Source: Streptococcus suis (GTDB lineage Bacteria > Bacillota > Bacilli > Lactobacillales > Streptococcaceae). Taken from it: 64,000 nt of DNA. Every line of letters begins with the position of its first letter. Position 1 is the stretch's first letter. This document shows, in pieces, positions 9,047 to 22,332 of this stretch. Position numbers and translations under genes: made by a program. The stretch covers positions 868,001 through 932,000 of the forward strand of contig NZ_CP082205.1 of assembly GCF_019856455.1 (NCBI RefSeq), given 5' to 3'. The notes below the pieces were generated by a model. It searched no databases. It saw only the letters and a list, made by a program, of their open reading frames with translations, and was not told the DNA's origin.

Positions 9047-10531
9047 TTTCAATAAACCACGTTCACGGTACCAGACATCTGGCGTCCATACCCACTTGCA
9101 ACCGTAGCTTTCTAGCAAATCAAATGCTGCCTCAGGTCCCATGGTTCCAGCTGGATAGGTGTGGAGTGGGACTTGGTTGCTTGCCCACAAATCAACAATG
9201 CGGTCAATCAAGCTCCAGCTTGCTTTCACTTCTTCCCAATGGCTAAAGTTAGTAGAATCACCATTTAGGACATCGAAAAATAGTTTTTCGTAGGCTTCGG
9301 GTGAATTTCCAAGAGCAGTTGCATTGTGGCGGAAGTTGAGTTTGGCAGGTGTAAGAGCGAAGTGGGAACCAACTTCCTTACCGTTGATAGAGAGCATAAA
9401 GCCTTCAGTTGGTTGGATGAAGATGGTCAATACATTGGCCTCAGAAGGCTGACCAAAAATATCTTCCGCATGCTTGAAGGTGATGGTCACGCGCGTGCCC
9501 TTTTCTGTCAGACGTTTACCTGTACGGAAGAAGAAAGGTACATCACGGAATCGGTCAGTATCAACGAAGAAGACACCTCCTGCAAAGGTTTCTGTCTGAG
9601 AAGCTTCGGCAATATTTGGTTCATCCAAGTAGCTAACGTAGTCTTTTCCGTCGATGGAACCTGCTGCATATTGACCACGGATGAAGTTGCGCTTGAGGTC
9701 TTCGTCAGAAGGCTGACGCAAGTGTTGGAAGACCTTGATTTTCTCAGCGCGGACATCTTCCTCCTTGAAGCTGGCTGGCTTATCCATTGCTAGAAGGGAA
9801 AGGACTTGAAGGGCATGGTTTTGCACCATGTCCTTCAAGGCGCCAGAATGATCGTAGTAGCTCCCACGATCCTCAACACCAATCGCTTCAGCAAATGTAA
9901 TTTGGACGTTATCGATGTAATCGCGGTTCCAAATATGCTCAAAAATGATATTGGCAAAGCGAACAGCGAAGATATTTTGCACCATTTCTTTACCTAAGTA
10001 ATGGTCGATACGGTAGATTTGGTCTTCATTGAAGGCTGCTGCCAATTCATCATTGAGTTTGGTAGCTGTAGCAAGGCTAGTTCCGAAAGGTTTTTCAATA
10101 ATCAAGCGTTCAAAACCTTGTCCGTCAACAATCTGCTCAGATTTGAGGTGTTTGGCAATGGTTCCGAAAAATTCAGGCGCCATAGAGAGGAAGAAGACCT
10201 TGTTGTGCTGGGTATCGTATTTTTCACATAAGTCATCCTGCAATTTACGAAGAGCTATATAATGTTCCGTGTCATTGACATCATGGCTTTGGTAGTAGAA
10301 ATGACTAGCAAATTCATGAGCTTGACGTGGTGTGTCAGGTAGATCACCCAGTGATTCAATGACGGTTTGCTCAAAAAATTCCTTGGTCCAGGGTCTACGA
10401 GCTGTACCGATAACTGCAAAATTTTCTCGGATGTGTCCGGCCTTATAGAGGCGAAATAAAGATGGGTAAAGTTTGCGTTTGGCAAGGTCGCCACTAGCAC
10501 CAAAAATTGTAAACAATACATGTGATGACAT
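9044..10531 (-). CDS. zwf: Glucose-6-phosphate 1-dehydrogenase
   Basis: First enzyme of the oxidative pentose phosphate pathway: glucose 6-phosphate plus NADP+ to 6-phosphogluconolactone. The 495-aa protein has the dinucleotide-binding start TIFGASGDLAKRKL, the active-site signature RIDHYLGKE near residue 175 with its catalytic His, and the EKPFG motif before it. The C-terminus ends WYRERGLLK, and the TAG stop lies in the first bases of a mobile repeat element, so the last residues may be altered from the ancestral end. It is transcribed alone from its own promoter and followed by a terminator. Confidence 0.97.
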   Translation of the reverse strand: MSSHVLFTIFGASGDLAKRKLYPSLFRLYKAGHIRENFAVIGTARRPWTKEFFEQTVIESLGDLPDTPRQAHEFASHFYYQSHDVNDTEHYIALRKLQDDLCEKYDTQHNKVFFLSMAPEFFGTIAKHLKSEQIVDGQGFERLIIEKPFGTSLATATKLNDELAAAFNEDQIYRIDHYLGKEMVQNIFAVRFANIIFEHIWNRDYIDNVQITFAEAIGVEDRGSYYDHSGALKDMVQNHALQVLSLLAMDKPASFKEEDVRAEKIKVFQHLRQPSDEDLKRNFIRGQYAAGSIDGKDYVSYLDEPNIAEASQTETFAGGVFFVDTDRFRDVPFFFRTGKRLTEKGTRVTITFKHAEDIFGQPSEANVLTIFIQPTEGFMLSINGKEVGSHFALTPAKLNFRHNATALGNSPEAYEKLFFDVLNGDSTNFSHWEEVKASWSLIDRIVDLWASNQVPLHTYPAGTMGPEAAFDLLESYGCKWVWTPDVWYRERGLLK

Positions 10532-10563
10532 AATTTCATTCCTATCTGTTGAATATCATTAAT

Positions 10564-10572
10564 AGTATACCA
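10564..10572 (-). promoter_or_regulatory. zwf extended -10 promoter
   Basis: Minus strand TGGTATACT: TG at 10571-10572 and TATACT at 10564-10569. It lies 33 bases before the zwf ATG; no clear -35 was seen. Confidence 0.6.
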
Positions 10573-10609
10573 CAAATTGTCAGAAAATTCACTTTTTGAG
10601 TTGGGATTA

Positions 10610-11425
10610 TTAGAAAACACGGTAGACATACGGGGAATCTGGCTGTTCAATCTGAACCATCGATTGTAATTCAAGTGTTGGGAGATTTTGTTTCAACGAT
10701 GTGTGGTAGGAAACCTTGATTGTTCCTCTGGCTTTTACCCAAGTATTGTTAGGAAATTCTGTGGTAGCCCCCGTAGAGAGTAAGCCATATACCCCAGAAT
10801 CAGCAATGCAGTGAATAATACCAAAGCGGAAAAGGAAAAATTGCTGGCTATTGTCAGGGTCATTGTAGACAAATCCAATCATTTCAATCGTTTTTCCTGA
10901 AAATTCCGTAGGATAGTCGTAGATTGCTTCCATCACTTCCATATAGTTTTCATTAGTAACGACAATGATTTCTTCAGCCAAGTATCTATCAGCAATTTCA
11001 CGCATCTGGTTTTGATAGGCAGATTTTGTAAAATAAATAGAAGTATCAGGCTTGAGATACTGAACAGTCGTCCCTTCTTGGTTTTGTGTATTAGCATCGT
11101 TTTCTGCTGCTAGTGGGAAATGATAGCCCTTGGCAGCGACAGTTGTTGAATCCAGGCTTACCGTAGGAAAGAGCCAGGCTATAGCAAGAGGAATGAGCAA
11201 TAGTCCAATGCTTGATAGTTTGGCAATTTTGCTTTTTAAATGGCTATGTACTCGAATTTCTTTTACCCAGACATACAATTGTACGATGGCAAGTATGAAA
11301 GATAAAACCATGGATAGATAGGCTAGATAGCTATAGTGCAGATTAATGTATTGGTCTAATTTTCCAGAAATATAGAGATACATGGTCATCTCAAAATAGC
11401 CAGCAAGAATTAAAAAACGAATCAT
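10610..11425 (-). CDS. TIGR03943-like membrane protein, partner of the YraQ-type permease
   Basis: 271-aa protein with three membrane segments in the first 100 residues (roughly 2-18, 35-55 and 75-92) and a C-terminal soluble domain. The soluble part includes TIEMIGFVYNDPDN, FFLFRFGIIHCIADSG and WVKARGTIKV. This matches the TIGR03943 (YcgQ-like) proteins that sit beside DUF318/ArsP-type permeases. It starts 4 bases inside the upstream permease gene, which implies coupled translation and a two-part membrane complex. The transported substrate is unknown. The family call is from memory of the pattern, not a search. Confidence 0.75.
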   Translation of the reverse strand: MIRFLILAGYFEMTMYLYISGKLDQYINLHYSYLAYLSMVLSFILAIVQLYVWVKEIRVHSHLKSKIAKLSSIGLLLIPLAIAWLFPTVSLDSTTVAAKGYHFPLAAENDANTQNQEGTTVQYLKPDTSIYFTKSAYQNQMREIADRYLAEEIIVVTNENYMEVMEAIYDYPTEFSGKTIEMIGFVYNDPDNSQQFFLFRFGIIHCIADSGVYGLLSTGATTEFPNNTWVKARGTIKVSYHTSLKQNLPTLELQSMVQIEQPDSPYVYRVF

Positions 11426-12327
11426 ACTACACCTCCAAGTATCAGACTATATCCCAAAATAACGAGAGTGATAGTAATGATAAAACCGGCTATAAATTTT
11501 CCCTTGAAATAATGTTTCATCATGAGCAAGTTTTTAACATCCACCATGGGTCCGATAACTAAGAAAGCCATTACTGGGGCGAATCCGAAGCTGGATAGTA
11601 GTGATGCACCAATAAAGGCATCGGCTTCAGAACATAGGGAAAGTAGAAAGGCCAGCAACATCATCAGTATAATAGCTGTTAATGGACTGTGACCGATGGT
11701 AGTCAGGACAGCGGTTGGAATATAGACTTGTACGAGACTGGCAAATAGACAACCCAAGACTAGGTAACGTCCCGTATCAAAAAATTCATCAATGGCATGA
11801 ATAAGTGCGAAGCCAACTTTTTGCCAACTGGTTTTATCTGAATAATCATGCTGGTGATGGTCAAACTTGCTTCCTTTAAGAATTTGTCCTTTTACGAAAA
11901 AACCAAGAATGATTCCCAATACTAGGGATACAATGATGGCTCCTAGGGCTCTATAGAAGGCGAAAAGTAGGGAATTGCCAAAAGCGGTAAAGGTTGCAAA
12001 AAGGACGATAGGATTAATGACAGGCGCCGTTACTAAAAAGGGAACAGCAGTGTAACTTGGCACTTTTTTCTCTAATAGCCGATTGACAATAGGGACAATA
12101 CCACATTCGCAAGACGGAAAAATGAAGCCGATAAAGGTTCCAAATAGAATGGCAAGAAACTTGTTTTGGGGTAAGAGTTTACGAACCTTATCTGGTGTTA
12201 TAAACACATCGATAAAACCTGAAATAATAGCTCCAATCAAGACAAAGGGCAAGGCTTCAATCATGATAGACAGGGAAATAGCCCCCGCCTGTAGGACGGA
12301 GGTAGGTAATTGATCAAGACCAAACAT
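11422..12327 (-). CDS. YraQ/ArsP-type (DUF318) permease
   Basis: 301-aa integral membrane protein with about eight hydrophobic segments. It carries the motif FPSCECGIVPIVNRLL near residue 70, with its paired cysteines, and LLSLCSEADAFIGASLL near residue 230, both typical of PF03773 permeases. A cytoplasmic His-rich loop (FDHHQHDYSDK) lies in the middle and could contact metal. It is expressed with the TIGR03943-like protein (4-base overlap) and preceded by a 48-aa ORF. Homologues are linked to organoarsenical or other efflux, but this subgroup is not characterised. Confidence 0.82.
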   Translation of the reverse strand: MFGLDQLPTSVLQAGAISLSIMIEALPFVLIGAIISGFIDVFITPDKVRKLLPQNKFLAILFGTFIGFIFPSCECGIVPIVNRLLEKKVPSYTAVPFLVTAPVINPIVLFATFTAFGNSLLFAFYRALGAIIVSLVLGIILGFFVKGQILKGSKFDHHQHDYSDKTSWQKVGFALIHAIDEFFDTGRYLVLGCLFASLVQVYIPTAVLTTIGHSPLTAIILMMLLAFLLSLCSEADAFIGASLLSSFGFAPVMAFLVIGPMVDVKNLLMMKHYFKGKFIAGFIITITLVILGYSLILGGVV

Positions 12328-12328
12328 A

Positions 12329-12475
12329 TTATTTTTTATCCTGATTCAAGTTGTTTTTCTCGGAATTTTCTTTTGATTTTGAATCTGGATACTCAATTTC
12401 TTCCAATTTTTCAAATGAAGCAAATTCTTCCAGCATCTTTTCTAAATCATCTTGTCGTTTATAGGTTACAGCCAT
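12329..12475 (-). CDS. Small acidic protein of 48 aa, first gene of the permease operon
   Basis: An ATG at 12473-12475, with GGAGGTGCC upstream on the minus strand, opens a 48-codon frame: MAVTYKRQDDLEKMLEEF, then a charged tail rich in Glu, Lys, Ser and Asn. It has no membrane segment and no signal peptide. Its stop is one base before the permease start codon, so the two are coupled. I recall short streptococcal proteins of this type grouped as SPJ_0845 family, but cannot verify that here. The role is unknown; its strong ribosome site and position argue that it is a real gene. Confidence 0.75.
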   Translation of the reverse strand: MAVTYKRQDDLEKMLEEFASFEKLEEIEYPDSKSKENSEKNNLNQDKK

Positions 12476-12503
12476 AGGGCACCTCCAAAAATTTTATATA
12501 AAC

Positions 12504-12511
12504 ATTATACA
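12504..12511 (-). promoter_or_regulatory. -10 promoter of the small protein-permease operon
   Basis: Minus strand TATAAT at 12504-12509 directly preceded by TG (no spacer base), in an AT-rich region 29 bases before the ATG. A weak TTTAGA-like -35 lies upstream. Confidence 0.5.
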
Positions 12512-12582
12512 TTTTTTGCTAAAAATTTTCTAAAGGAATCTGTTTTTATTGAAGCGCAAATATAGTTAGCACCCTCAAATCA

Positions 12583-14556
<1,974 letters not shown>

Positions 14557-14566
14557 AGGTAAAACG

Positions 14567-15610
14567 ATGGAAGAAAGAAAACGTGCTAGACTAATATATA
14601 ATCCGACCTCAGGTCAAGAAATCATGAAGAAAAATGTGGCCGAAGTATTGGAAATTTTGGAAGGCTACGGTTATGAAACTTCAGCTTTCCAAACAACTGC
14701 TGAGAAAGACTCTGCAAAGAATGAAGCTACACGTGCGGCGCTTGCAGGCTTTGACTTGATTATCGCGGCTGGTGGAGATGGAACGATCAATGAAGTCGTC
14801 AATGGAATTGCTCCGCTTGAAAAACGTCCGCAGATGGCCATCATACCGACTGGCACCACCAATGACTATGCGCGTGCTTTAAAAGTGCCCAGGGGAAATC
14901 CTGTAGAAGCAGCTAAGGTTATCGGTAAGCAGCAGACCATTTTAATGGATATTGGTTTAGCCAAAAATCAAAAAAATGGTTTTCATCAAGAACATTATTT
15001 TATCAACATTGCTGCGGCAGGTACACTTACGGAGTTGACCTACAGTGTTCCCAGTCAACTTAAGACCATGTTTGGCTATTTGGCCTATGTGGTAAAAGGA
15101 GCAGAACTCCTGCCACAAGTACAATTTACACCTGTTCGTGTAGAGCATGACGAGGGCGTGTTTGAAGGCTCGGTTTCAATGATTTTTGTTGCCTTAACCA
15201 ATTCAATTGGTGGTTTTGAACAGATTGTTCCCGATGCTAAGTTAGATGATGGTAATTTTACCTTATTGATGGTTAAAACAGGGAATTTATTTGAAATTCT
15301 ACATCTGATTCGTCAAGTCTTAGATGGTGGCAAACACATTGAGAGTGATTTAGTTGAATACATAAAAACAAAGAGCCTATCCATTGAAAATCTGAATCCA
15401 GATAACCGTCTACTGCTCAATCTAGATGGAGAGTTTGGTGGGGAAGCCCCTGTACGTCTGTACAACCTATCAAACCATATAGAGTTTTTCGCAGATACAG
15501 ATCTGGTTTCTGACCATGCAATCACTCTTGATACTGATCAGATGAATCGAGAAGATATGGCCAAACGATTCATTGAAGAAACAGACCATATTGATGAAGC
15601 TATTAAATAG
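14567..15610 (+). CDS. Diacylglycerol/lipid kinase, DagK (YegS) family
   Basis: 347-aa soluble lipid kinase expected to phosphorylate diacylglycerol released by lipoteichoic acid synthesis, returning it to phospholipid synthesis. The N-terminal catalytic domain has RLIYNPTSG at residue 9, the ATP-binding loop AAGGDGTINEVVNG near residue 66, and IPTGTTNDYARAL. The C-terminal half includes the GGFEQIVPDAKLDDG segment and LLNLDGEFGG. Its ATG is 10 bases after ligA, so it is likely co-transcribed with it, as in other streptococci. A weak AT-rich terminator follows. Confidence 0.9.
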   Translation: MEERKRARLIYNPTSGQEIMKKNVAEVLEILEGYGYETSAFQTTAEKDSAKNEATRAALAGFDLIIAAGGDGTINEVVNGIAPLEKRPQMAIIPTGTTNDYARALKVPRGNPVEAAKVIGKQQTILMDIGLAKNQKNGFHQEHYFINIAAAGTLTELTYSVPSQLKTMFGYLAYVVKGAELLPQVQFTPVRVEHDEGVFEGSVSMIFVALTNSIGGFEQIVPDAKLDDGNFTLLMVKTGNLFEILHLIRQVLDGGKHIESDLVEYIKTKSLSIENLNPDNRLLLNLDGEFGGEAPVRLYNLSNHIEFFADTDLVSDHAITLDTDQMNREDMAKRFIEETDHIDEAIK

Positions 15611-15613
15611 GAA

Positions 15614-15646
15614 GAAAAGATGAAATACTCTTTTCTTTTTATTTTA
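15614..15646 (+). terminator. Weak AT-rich terminator after the lipid kinase gene
   Basis: GAAAAGA (15614-15620), an 8-base loop, TCTTTTC (15629-15635), then a T-rich run. The stem is short and AT-rich, so read-through into the atp region is possible. Confidence 0.5.
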
Positions 15647-15655
15647 CAAAAACGA

Positions 15656-15669
15656 ATTAAACGCTTACA
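15656..15669 (+). promoter_or_regulatory. cre-like sequence upstream of the ATP synthase promoter
   Basis: ATTAAACGCTTACA matches the catabolite-responsive consensus TGWAANCGNTNWCA at 12 of 14 positions (the first two differ). It lies 15 bases upstream of the TTGACA box. Functional CcpA binding is only a possibility. Confidence 0.3.
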
Positions 15670-15683
15670 ATGGCGGTATTTTC

Positions 15684-15712
15684 TTGACAAATAGATGTTT
15701 TAGGAGTATCCT
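15684..15712 (+). promoter_or_regulatory. Promoter of the ATP synthase operon
   Basis: TTGACA at 15684-15689, 17 bases, then TATCCT at 15707-15712. The expected start near 15719 leaves the AAAAGGAG ribosome site of atpE (15731-15738) in the leader. A second extended -10-like TGGTATTAA at 15717-15725 is less likely because its start point would remove that site. Confidence 0.7.
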
Positions 15713-15746
15713 TACATGGTATTAAATTTTAAAAGGAGAATTCGTT

Positions 15747-15947
15747 ATGAGTTTAGGCGCATTGGCCCTTGGATTGGCCTGTCTTGGTGTAAGTATCGGT
15801 GAGGGACTGTTGGTGGCTTCATACCTTAGTTCGACTGCACGTCAACCAGAAATGCAAAGTAAATTGATGGCTGGTGTATTTTTGGGTGTTGCCTTTATCG
15901 AGGGAACTTTCTTCGTAACCTTGGCTATGACATTTGTCTTGAAATAG
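15747..15947 (+). CDS. atpE: ATP synthase subunit c
   Basis: 66-aa proteolipid forming the rotating c-ring of Fo. It consists of two membrane helices joined by a polar loop (ARQPEMQSK). The proton-carrying carboxylate is Glu52 in FIEGTFF of the second helix. It is slightly shorter than most bacterial c subunits, as is usual in streptococci. A strong AAAAGGAG site precedes the ATG. It is the first gene of the operon, ahead of atpB, the arrangement typical of streptococci, and no atpI precedes it here. Confidence 0.95.
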   Translation: MSLGALALGLACLGVSIGEGLLVASYLSSTARQPEMQSKLMAGVFLGVAFIEGTFFVTLAMTFVLK

Positions 15948-15983
15948 TAGAAAATAGAGAAATAGAAAAGGGGGGAACCTCCA

Positions 15984-16700
15984 TTGGAAGAACATTTAAG
16001 TCCAACCCTTACCCTTGGTCCCGTAACCTTTGACCTGACCATGGTATTGGTTTCTGTCATTACCATTTCCATTATTTTCTTACTTGTTTTTTGGGCTAGT
16101 CGTCAGATGGAGCTCAAGCCTAAAGGAAAACAGAATGTTTTGGAGTACGTTTACGAATTGACCATCAATTTTACAAAAGGGAATCTTGGCGATGCGGAAG
16201 CAAAGCGGTATTCCTTGTTCTTCTTTACAGTCTTTACTTTTCTTTTGGTTGCCAATAATCTAGGTTTGATGACCAAATTGGAAACAGCAGAAGGACATAA
16301 TTTGTGGACTTCTCCAACGGCCAATATGGCTTACGATTTCGGTTTGGCAACAATTGCAACAGTATTTTGTCATGTTGAGGGTATTCGTCGTCGCGGTTTC
16401 AAGGCATACCTCAAATCTTTTGTGACACCCTGGGCTATGGCTCCAATGAACATTTTGGAAGAAGTGACCAACCTTGTGTCGCTTGCTCTTCGTCTGTACG
16501 GTAACATTTATGCTGGTGAAGTGCTTGTCTCTCTTCTTCTACAATTATCTCAACAAAGTGCACTTGCATATCCAATTGCCTTTGCTCTGAACGTTGTTTG
16601 GACAGCATTTTCTGTATTCATTTCATGCTTGCAGGGATATGTATTTATCATGTTGGTATCTATGTACTTAAATAAAAAAATCAGTAGTGAGAGTGAATAG
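15984..16700 (+). CDS. atpB: ATP synthase subunit a
   Basis: 238-aa membrane stator subunit that forms the proton half-channels against the c-ring. Six hydrophobic segments are seen. The essential Arg lies in the helix [17 protein letters not shown] near residue 175, and a polar C-terminal helix follows. The best start is TTG at 15984 (translated LEEHLSPT), preceded by a G-rich GGGGGG site; no ATG upstream fits. Subunit order after it is b, delta, alpha, gamma, beta, epsilon. Confidence 0.95.
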   Translation: MEEHLSPTLTLGPVTFDLTMVLVSVITISIIFLLVFWASRQMELKPKGKQNVLEYVYELTINFTKGNLGDAEAKRYSLFFFTVFTFLLVANNLGLMTKLETAEGHNLWTSPTANMAYDFGLATIATVFCHVEGIRRRGFKAYLKSFVTPWAMAPMNILEEVTNLVSLALRLYGNIYAGEVLVSLLLQLSQQSALAYPIAFALNVVWTAFSVFISCLQGYVFIMLVSMYLNKKISSESE

Positions 16701-16717
16701 GAAAGGGAAAGACAACT

Positions 16718-17224
16718 ATGGCAACAACTATTACAATGCAATCTAGTACCATTCTTGGAAACTTTATCTTGGTAACAGTCTCATTTGCAGTACTTATTAT
16801 TCTTATTCGTGTTTTTGCATGGGATAAAATTACAGGTATTTTTGAAGAACGTGCCAATAAGATTGCGAACGATATTGATGCTGCAGAAGAAAAATTAACA
16901 GTAGCAGCAAACCTTGTTCAACAACGTGAAGATGAGTTGGTACAGGGACGTATCGAAAGTCAAAAGATTATTCAAGATGCGGTTGAACGTGCAAAACTAG
17001 AGAAAAAACGAATTTTAGAACAAGCTGAAGTTGAGGCTCAAGCTCTAAAAACAAAAGCGACAATGGAAATTGAAGCTGAAAAACGTGAGGCACAAGAAAA
17101 CTTGCGCGTTCAAGTTGCTGAATTGGCAGTTGATCTTGCAAGCAAAATTATTTTGGAAGATTTGGACCAACAAGCTCATAGTAACTTGATTGACCGTTAT
17201 TTGGACAAACTAGGAGACAAGTAG
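16718..17224 (+). CDS. atpF: ATP synthase subunit b
   Basis: 168-aa peripheral stalk subunit: one N-terminal membrane helix (about residues 11-32) followed by a long charged coiled coil that runs nearly to the end and contacts delta and F1. The IFEERANKIANDI segment after the membrane helix is typical. A GAAAGGGAAAG purine stretch precedes the ATG. The delta gene starts on the base right after its stop codon. Confidence 0.95.
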   Translation: MATTITMQSSTILGNFILVTVSFAVLIILIRVFAWDKITGIFEERANKIANDIDAAEEKLTVAANLVQQREDELVQGRIESQKIIQDAVERAKLEKKRILEQAEVEAQALKTKATMEIEAEKREAQENLRVQVAELAVDLASKIILEDLDQQAHSNLIDRYLDKLGDK

Positions 17225-17758
<534 letters not shown>

Positions 17759-17779
17759 AAAATAGAAAGTGGTGTTCTT

Positions 17780-19282
17780 TTGATTAATGCACAAGAAATT
17801 AGCGCTTTACTAAAACAACAAATTGAAGGCTTTCAGCCTGACTTTGACTACACAGAGACAGGTGTCGTAACCTATATCGGTGACGGTATCGCCCGTGCGC
17901 AAGGTCTTGACAATGCCATGAGTGGAGAGCTTTTGGTATTTGAAAATGGCACCATTGGTATGGCACAAAACTTAGAAACCAACGATGTTGGTATCATCAT
18001 TCTTGGACAATTTACCGATATTCGTGAAGGATCAGTTGTTCGTCGTACTGGTAAAATTATGGAAGTACCAGTTGGTTCGGCTTTGATTGGTCGTGTCATC
18101 AACCCACTTGGTCAACCTGTGGATGGTCTTGGTGAAATTCGTACTAGTAAGACTCGTCCGATTGAATATCCAGCACCAGGTGTTATGCAACGTAAGTCGG
18201 TTAATGAACCGCTTCAAACTGGTCTTAAGGCTATTGACGCTTTGGTTCCGATTGGTCGTGGTCAGCGTGAATTGATTATCGGTGACCGTCAGACAGGGAA
18301 GACATCTGTAGCTATTGATGCTATTCTCAACCAAAAAGGCCAAGACATGATTTGTATCTATGTGGCTATCGGTCAGAAAGAGTCAACTGTTCGTACTCAG
18401 GTTGAAACCCTTCGTCAATATGGTGCTTTGGATTACACAATTGTAGTAACTGCATCTGCTTCACAACCGTCTCCATTGCTTTTCTTGGCTCCTTATGCTG
18501 GTGTTGCGATGGCAGAAGAGTTCATGTATGAAGGCAAACACGTCTTGATTGTTTACGATGATTTGTCAAAACAAGCGGTAGCTTACCGTGAATTATCTCT
18601 CTTGCTTCGTCGTCCTCCGGGTCGTGAAGCCTATCCAGGGGATGTATTCTACTTGCACAGTCGTTTGCTAGAGCGTTCAGCAAAGGTTTCAGATGAATTG
18701 GGCGGTGGCTCCATTACAGCTCTACCATTTATCGAAACACAAGCGGGAGATATTTCAGCTTACATCGCGACCAACGTGATTTCAATCACGGATGGACAAA
18801 TCTTCTTGAAGGACGATTTATTCAACTCTGGTATCCGTCCAGCCATTGATGCGGGTTCTTCTGTATCACGTGTAGGTGGCTCTGCACAGATTAAGGCCAT
18901 GAAAAAGGTTGCAGGTACCCTTCGTATCGACTTAGCTTCTTATCGTGAATTAGAAGCCTTTACTCAATTTGGTTCGGATTTGGATGCGGCTACTCAGGCC
19001 AAACTCAATCGTGGTCGTCGGACTGTGGAAGTGTTGAAACAACCATTGCATAAGCCGCTTCCAGTTGAAAAACAGGTTTTGATTTTGTATGCTTTGACAA
19101 ATGGCTTCTTGGATTCAGTGCCAATTGATGATATTTTGGCATTTGAAGAAGAACTGTACGCATATTTTGATTTGCACTACGATGGTCTTTTGGATGTTAT
19201 TCGTACAACAAAAGACCTTCCTGACACAGATGAATTGAATGCTGCTATCCAAGCTTTCAAAGACCAGTCTGTCTTTAAGTAA
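17780..19282 (+). CDS. atpA: ATP synthase subunit alpha
   Basis: 500-aa non-catalytic nucleotide-binding subunit of F1. It has Walker [10 protein letters not shown] near residue 169 and the ATPase alpha/beta signature [10 protein letters not shown] near residue 355. The start is TTG at 17780 ([10 protein letters not shown] follows), and no ATG in frame is better placed. The ribosome site (AAAGTGG) is weak, so this is the second non-ATG start in the operon. Alpha and beta together make the hexameric catalytic head. Confidence 0.97.
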   Translation: MINAQEISALLKQQIEGFQPDFDYTETGVVTYIGDGIARAQGLDNAMSGELLVFENGTIGMAQNLETNDVGIIILGQFTDIREGSVVRRTGKIMEVPVGSALIGRVINPLGQPVDGLGEIRTSKTRPIEYPAPGVMQRKSVNEPLQTGLKAIDALVPIGRGQRELIIGDRQTGKTSVAIDAILNQKGQDMICIYVAIGQKESTVRTQVETLRQYGALDYTIVVTASASQPSPLLFLAPYAGVAMAEEFMYEGKHVLIVYDDLSKQAVAYRELSLLLRRPPGREAYPGDVFYLHSRLLERSAKVSDELGGGSITALPFIETQAGDISAYIATNVISITDGQIFLKDDLFNSGIRPAIDAGSSVSRVGGSAQIKAMKKVAGTLRIDLASYRELEAFTQFGSDLDAATQAKLNRGRRTVEVLKQPLHKPLPVEKQVLILYALTNGFLDSVPIDDILAFEEELYAYFDLHYDGLLDVIRTTKDLPDTDELNAAIQAFKDQSVFK

Positions 19283-19293
19283 AGGAGTGAATA

Positions 19294-21598
<2,305 letters not shown>

Positions 21599-21607
21599 AG
21601 GTGGCTT

Positions 21608-22024
21608 ATGGGACAAATGACTGTACAAATCGTAACACCAGACGGTATCAAATATGACCATCATGCAGCATTTGTTTTGGTCAAAACGGTTGATGGTGAG
21701 ATGGGTGTCTATTCTGGACATGAAGAACTGATTGCAGTTTTGGAAATCGGTGAAATGAAAGTGCGTCGTGTTGATGATGAAAACCATGTAGACTGGATTG
21801 CGGTCAATGGTGGAATCATTGAAGTCAACAAGGATATTATTACGGTCATTTCTGATTCCGCTGAGCGGGAACGGGATATTGATATTAGTCGTGCAGAACG
21901 TGCCAAATTGCGCGCGGAACGTGAATTGGAAGAAGCACAGACTGCTCGTAATATTGATATGGAGATGCGTGCAACAGTCGCCCTCCAACGCGCGATAAAT
22001 CGTATTCGTGTCGGGAAACATTAA
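21608..22024 (+). CDS. atpC: ATP synthase subunit epsilon
   Basis: 138-aa inhibitory and coupling subunit at the base of the central stalk. It has an N-terminal beta sandwich (VQIVTPDG at residue 6; [16 protein letters not shown] near 75) and a C-terminal two-helix hairpin with the charged [17 protein letters not shown] segment. RAGGTGG-type site before the ATG. Last gene of the operon; a terminator follows within 7 bases. Confidence 0.95.
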   Translation: MGQMTVQIVTPDGIKYDHHAAFVLVKTVDGEMGVYSGHEELIAVLEIGEMKVRRVDDENHVDWIAVNGGIIEVNKDIITVISDSAERERDIDISRAERAKLRAERELEEAQTARNIDMEMRATVALQRAINRIRVGKH

Positions 22025-22030
22025 TATATA

Positions 22031-22062
22031 TGGGATTGAACTTGGTTCAGTTCCATTTTTTA
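22031..22062 (+). terminator. Terminator of the ATP synthase operon
   Basis: TGGGATTGAAC (22031-22041), 3-base loop, GTTCAGTTCCA (22045-22055), then a run of T. Two pairs are G-U. The promoter of the next gene starts right behind it. Confidence 0.8.
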
Positions 22063-22068
22063 ATTTCA

Positions 22069-22077
22069 TGGTATAAT
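22069..22077 (+). promoter_or_regulatory. Extended -10 promoter of the DUF1146-like gene
   Basis: TG at 22069-22070 and TATAAT at 22072-22077. As at ligA, exactly 6 bases separate it from the next ATG (22084), so the transcript could start at the start codon. Confidence 0.6.
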
Positions 22078-22083
22078 GGAAAC

Positions 22084-22308
22084 ATGGTAATTTCAATTTT
22101 ACAGTTTTTTAGTCATATATTGTTTATCTATCTGGCTCATCATCTCTTGGTTACAACAGTTGATTGGTCACGGTGGTTGAAGGTGACTGGGGACAATCAG
22201 CGTAAAATCAATTTGCTGATTCTCTTTCTGGCAATAGCACTGGGGTACTTAGTCTCGACTTTCTTTTTAGAATTGTTGATGATGGGACGCTCTTTTGCAA
22301 ATATGTGA
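22084..22308 (+). CDS. DUF1146-like small membrane protein
   Basis: 74-aa protein from the ATG at 22084, with two membrane segments (about residues 5-22 and 43-66) and a polar middle with VDWSRWLKV. This matches DUF1146 (YwzB-like) proteins found between the ATP synthase operon and murA in many Firmicutes. An in-frame ATG at 22030 would run through the atp terminator and is rejected. No ribosome site is present, consistent with a leaderless message. Function unknown. Confidence 0.8.
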   Translation: MVISILQFFSHILFIYLAHHLLVTTVDWSRWLKVTGDNQRKINLLILFLAIALGYLVSTFFLELLMMGRSFANM

Positions 22309-22332
22309 TTTAAGATAAGAAAAGGATAAGAA

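Noticed and set aside
10255..10674. 139-codon minus-strand frame across the zwf start
   Set aside because: Out of frame with zwf, and spans its promoter.
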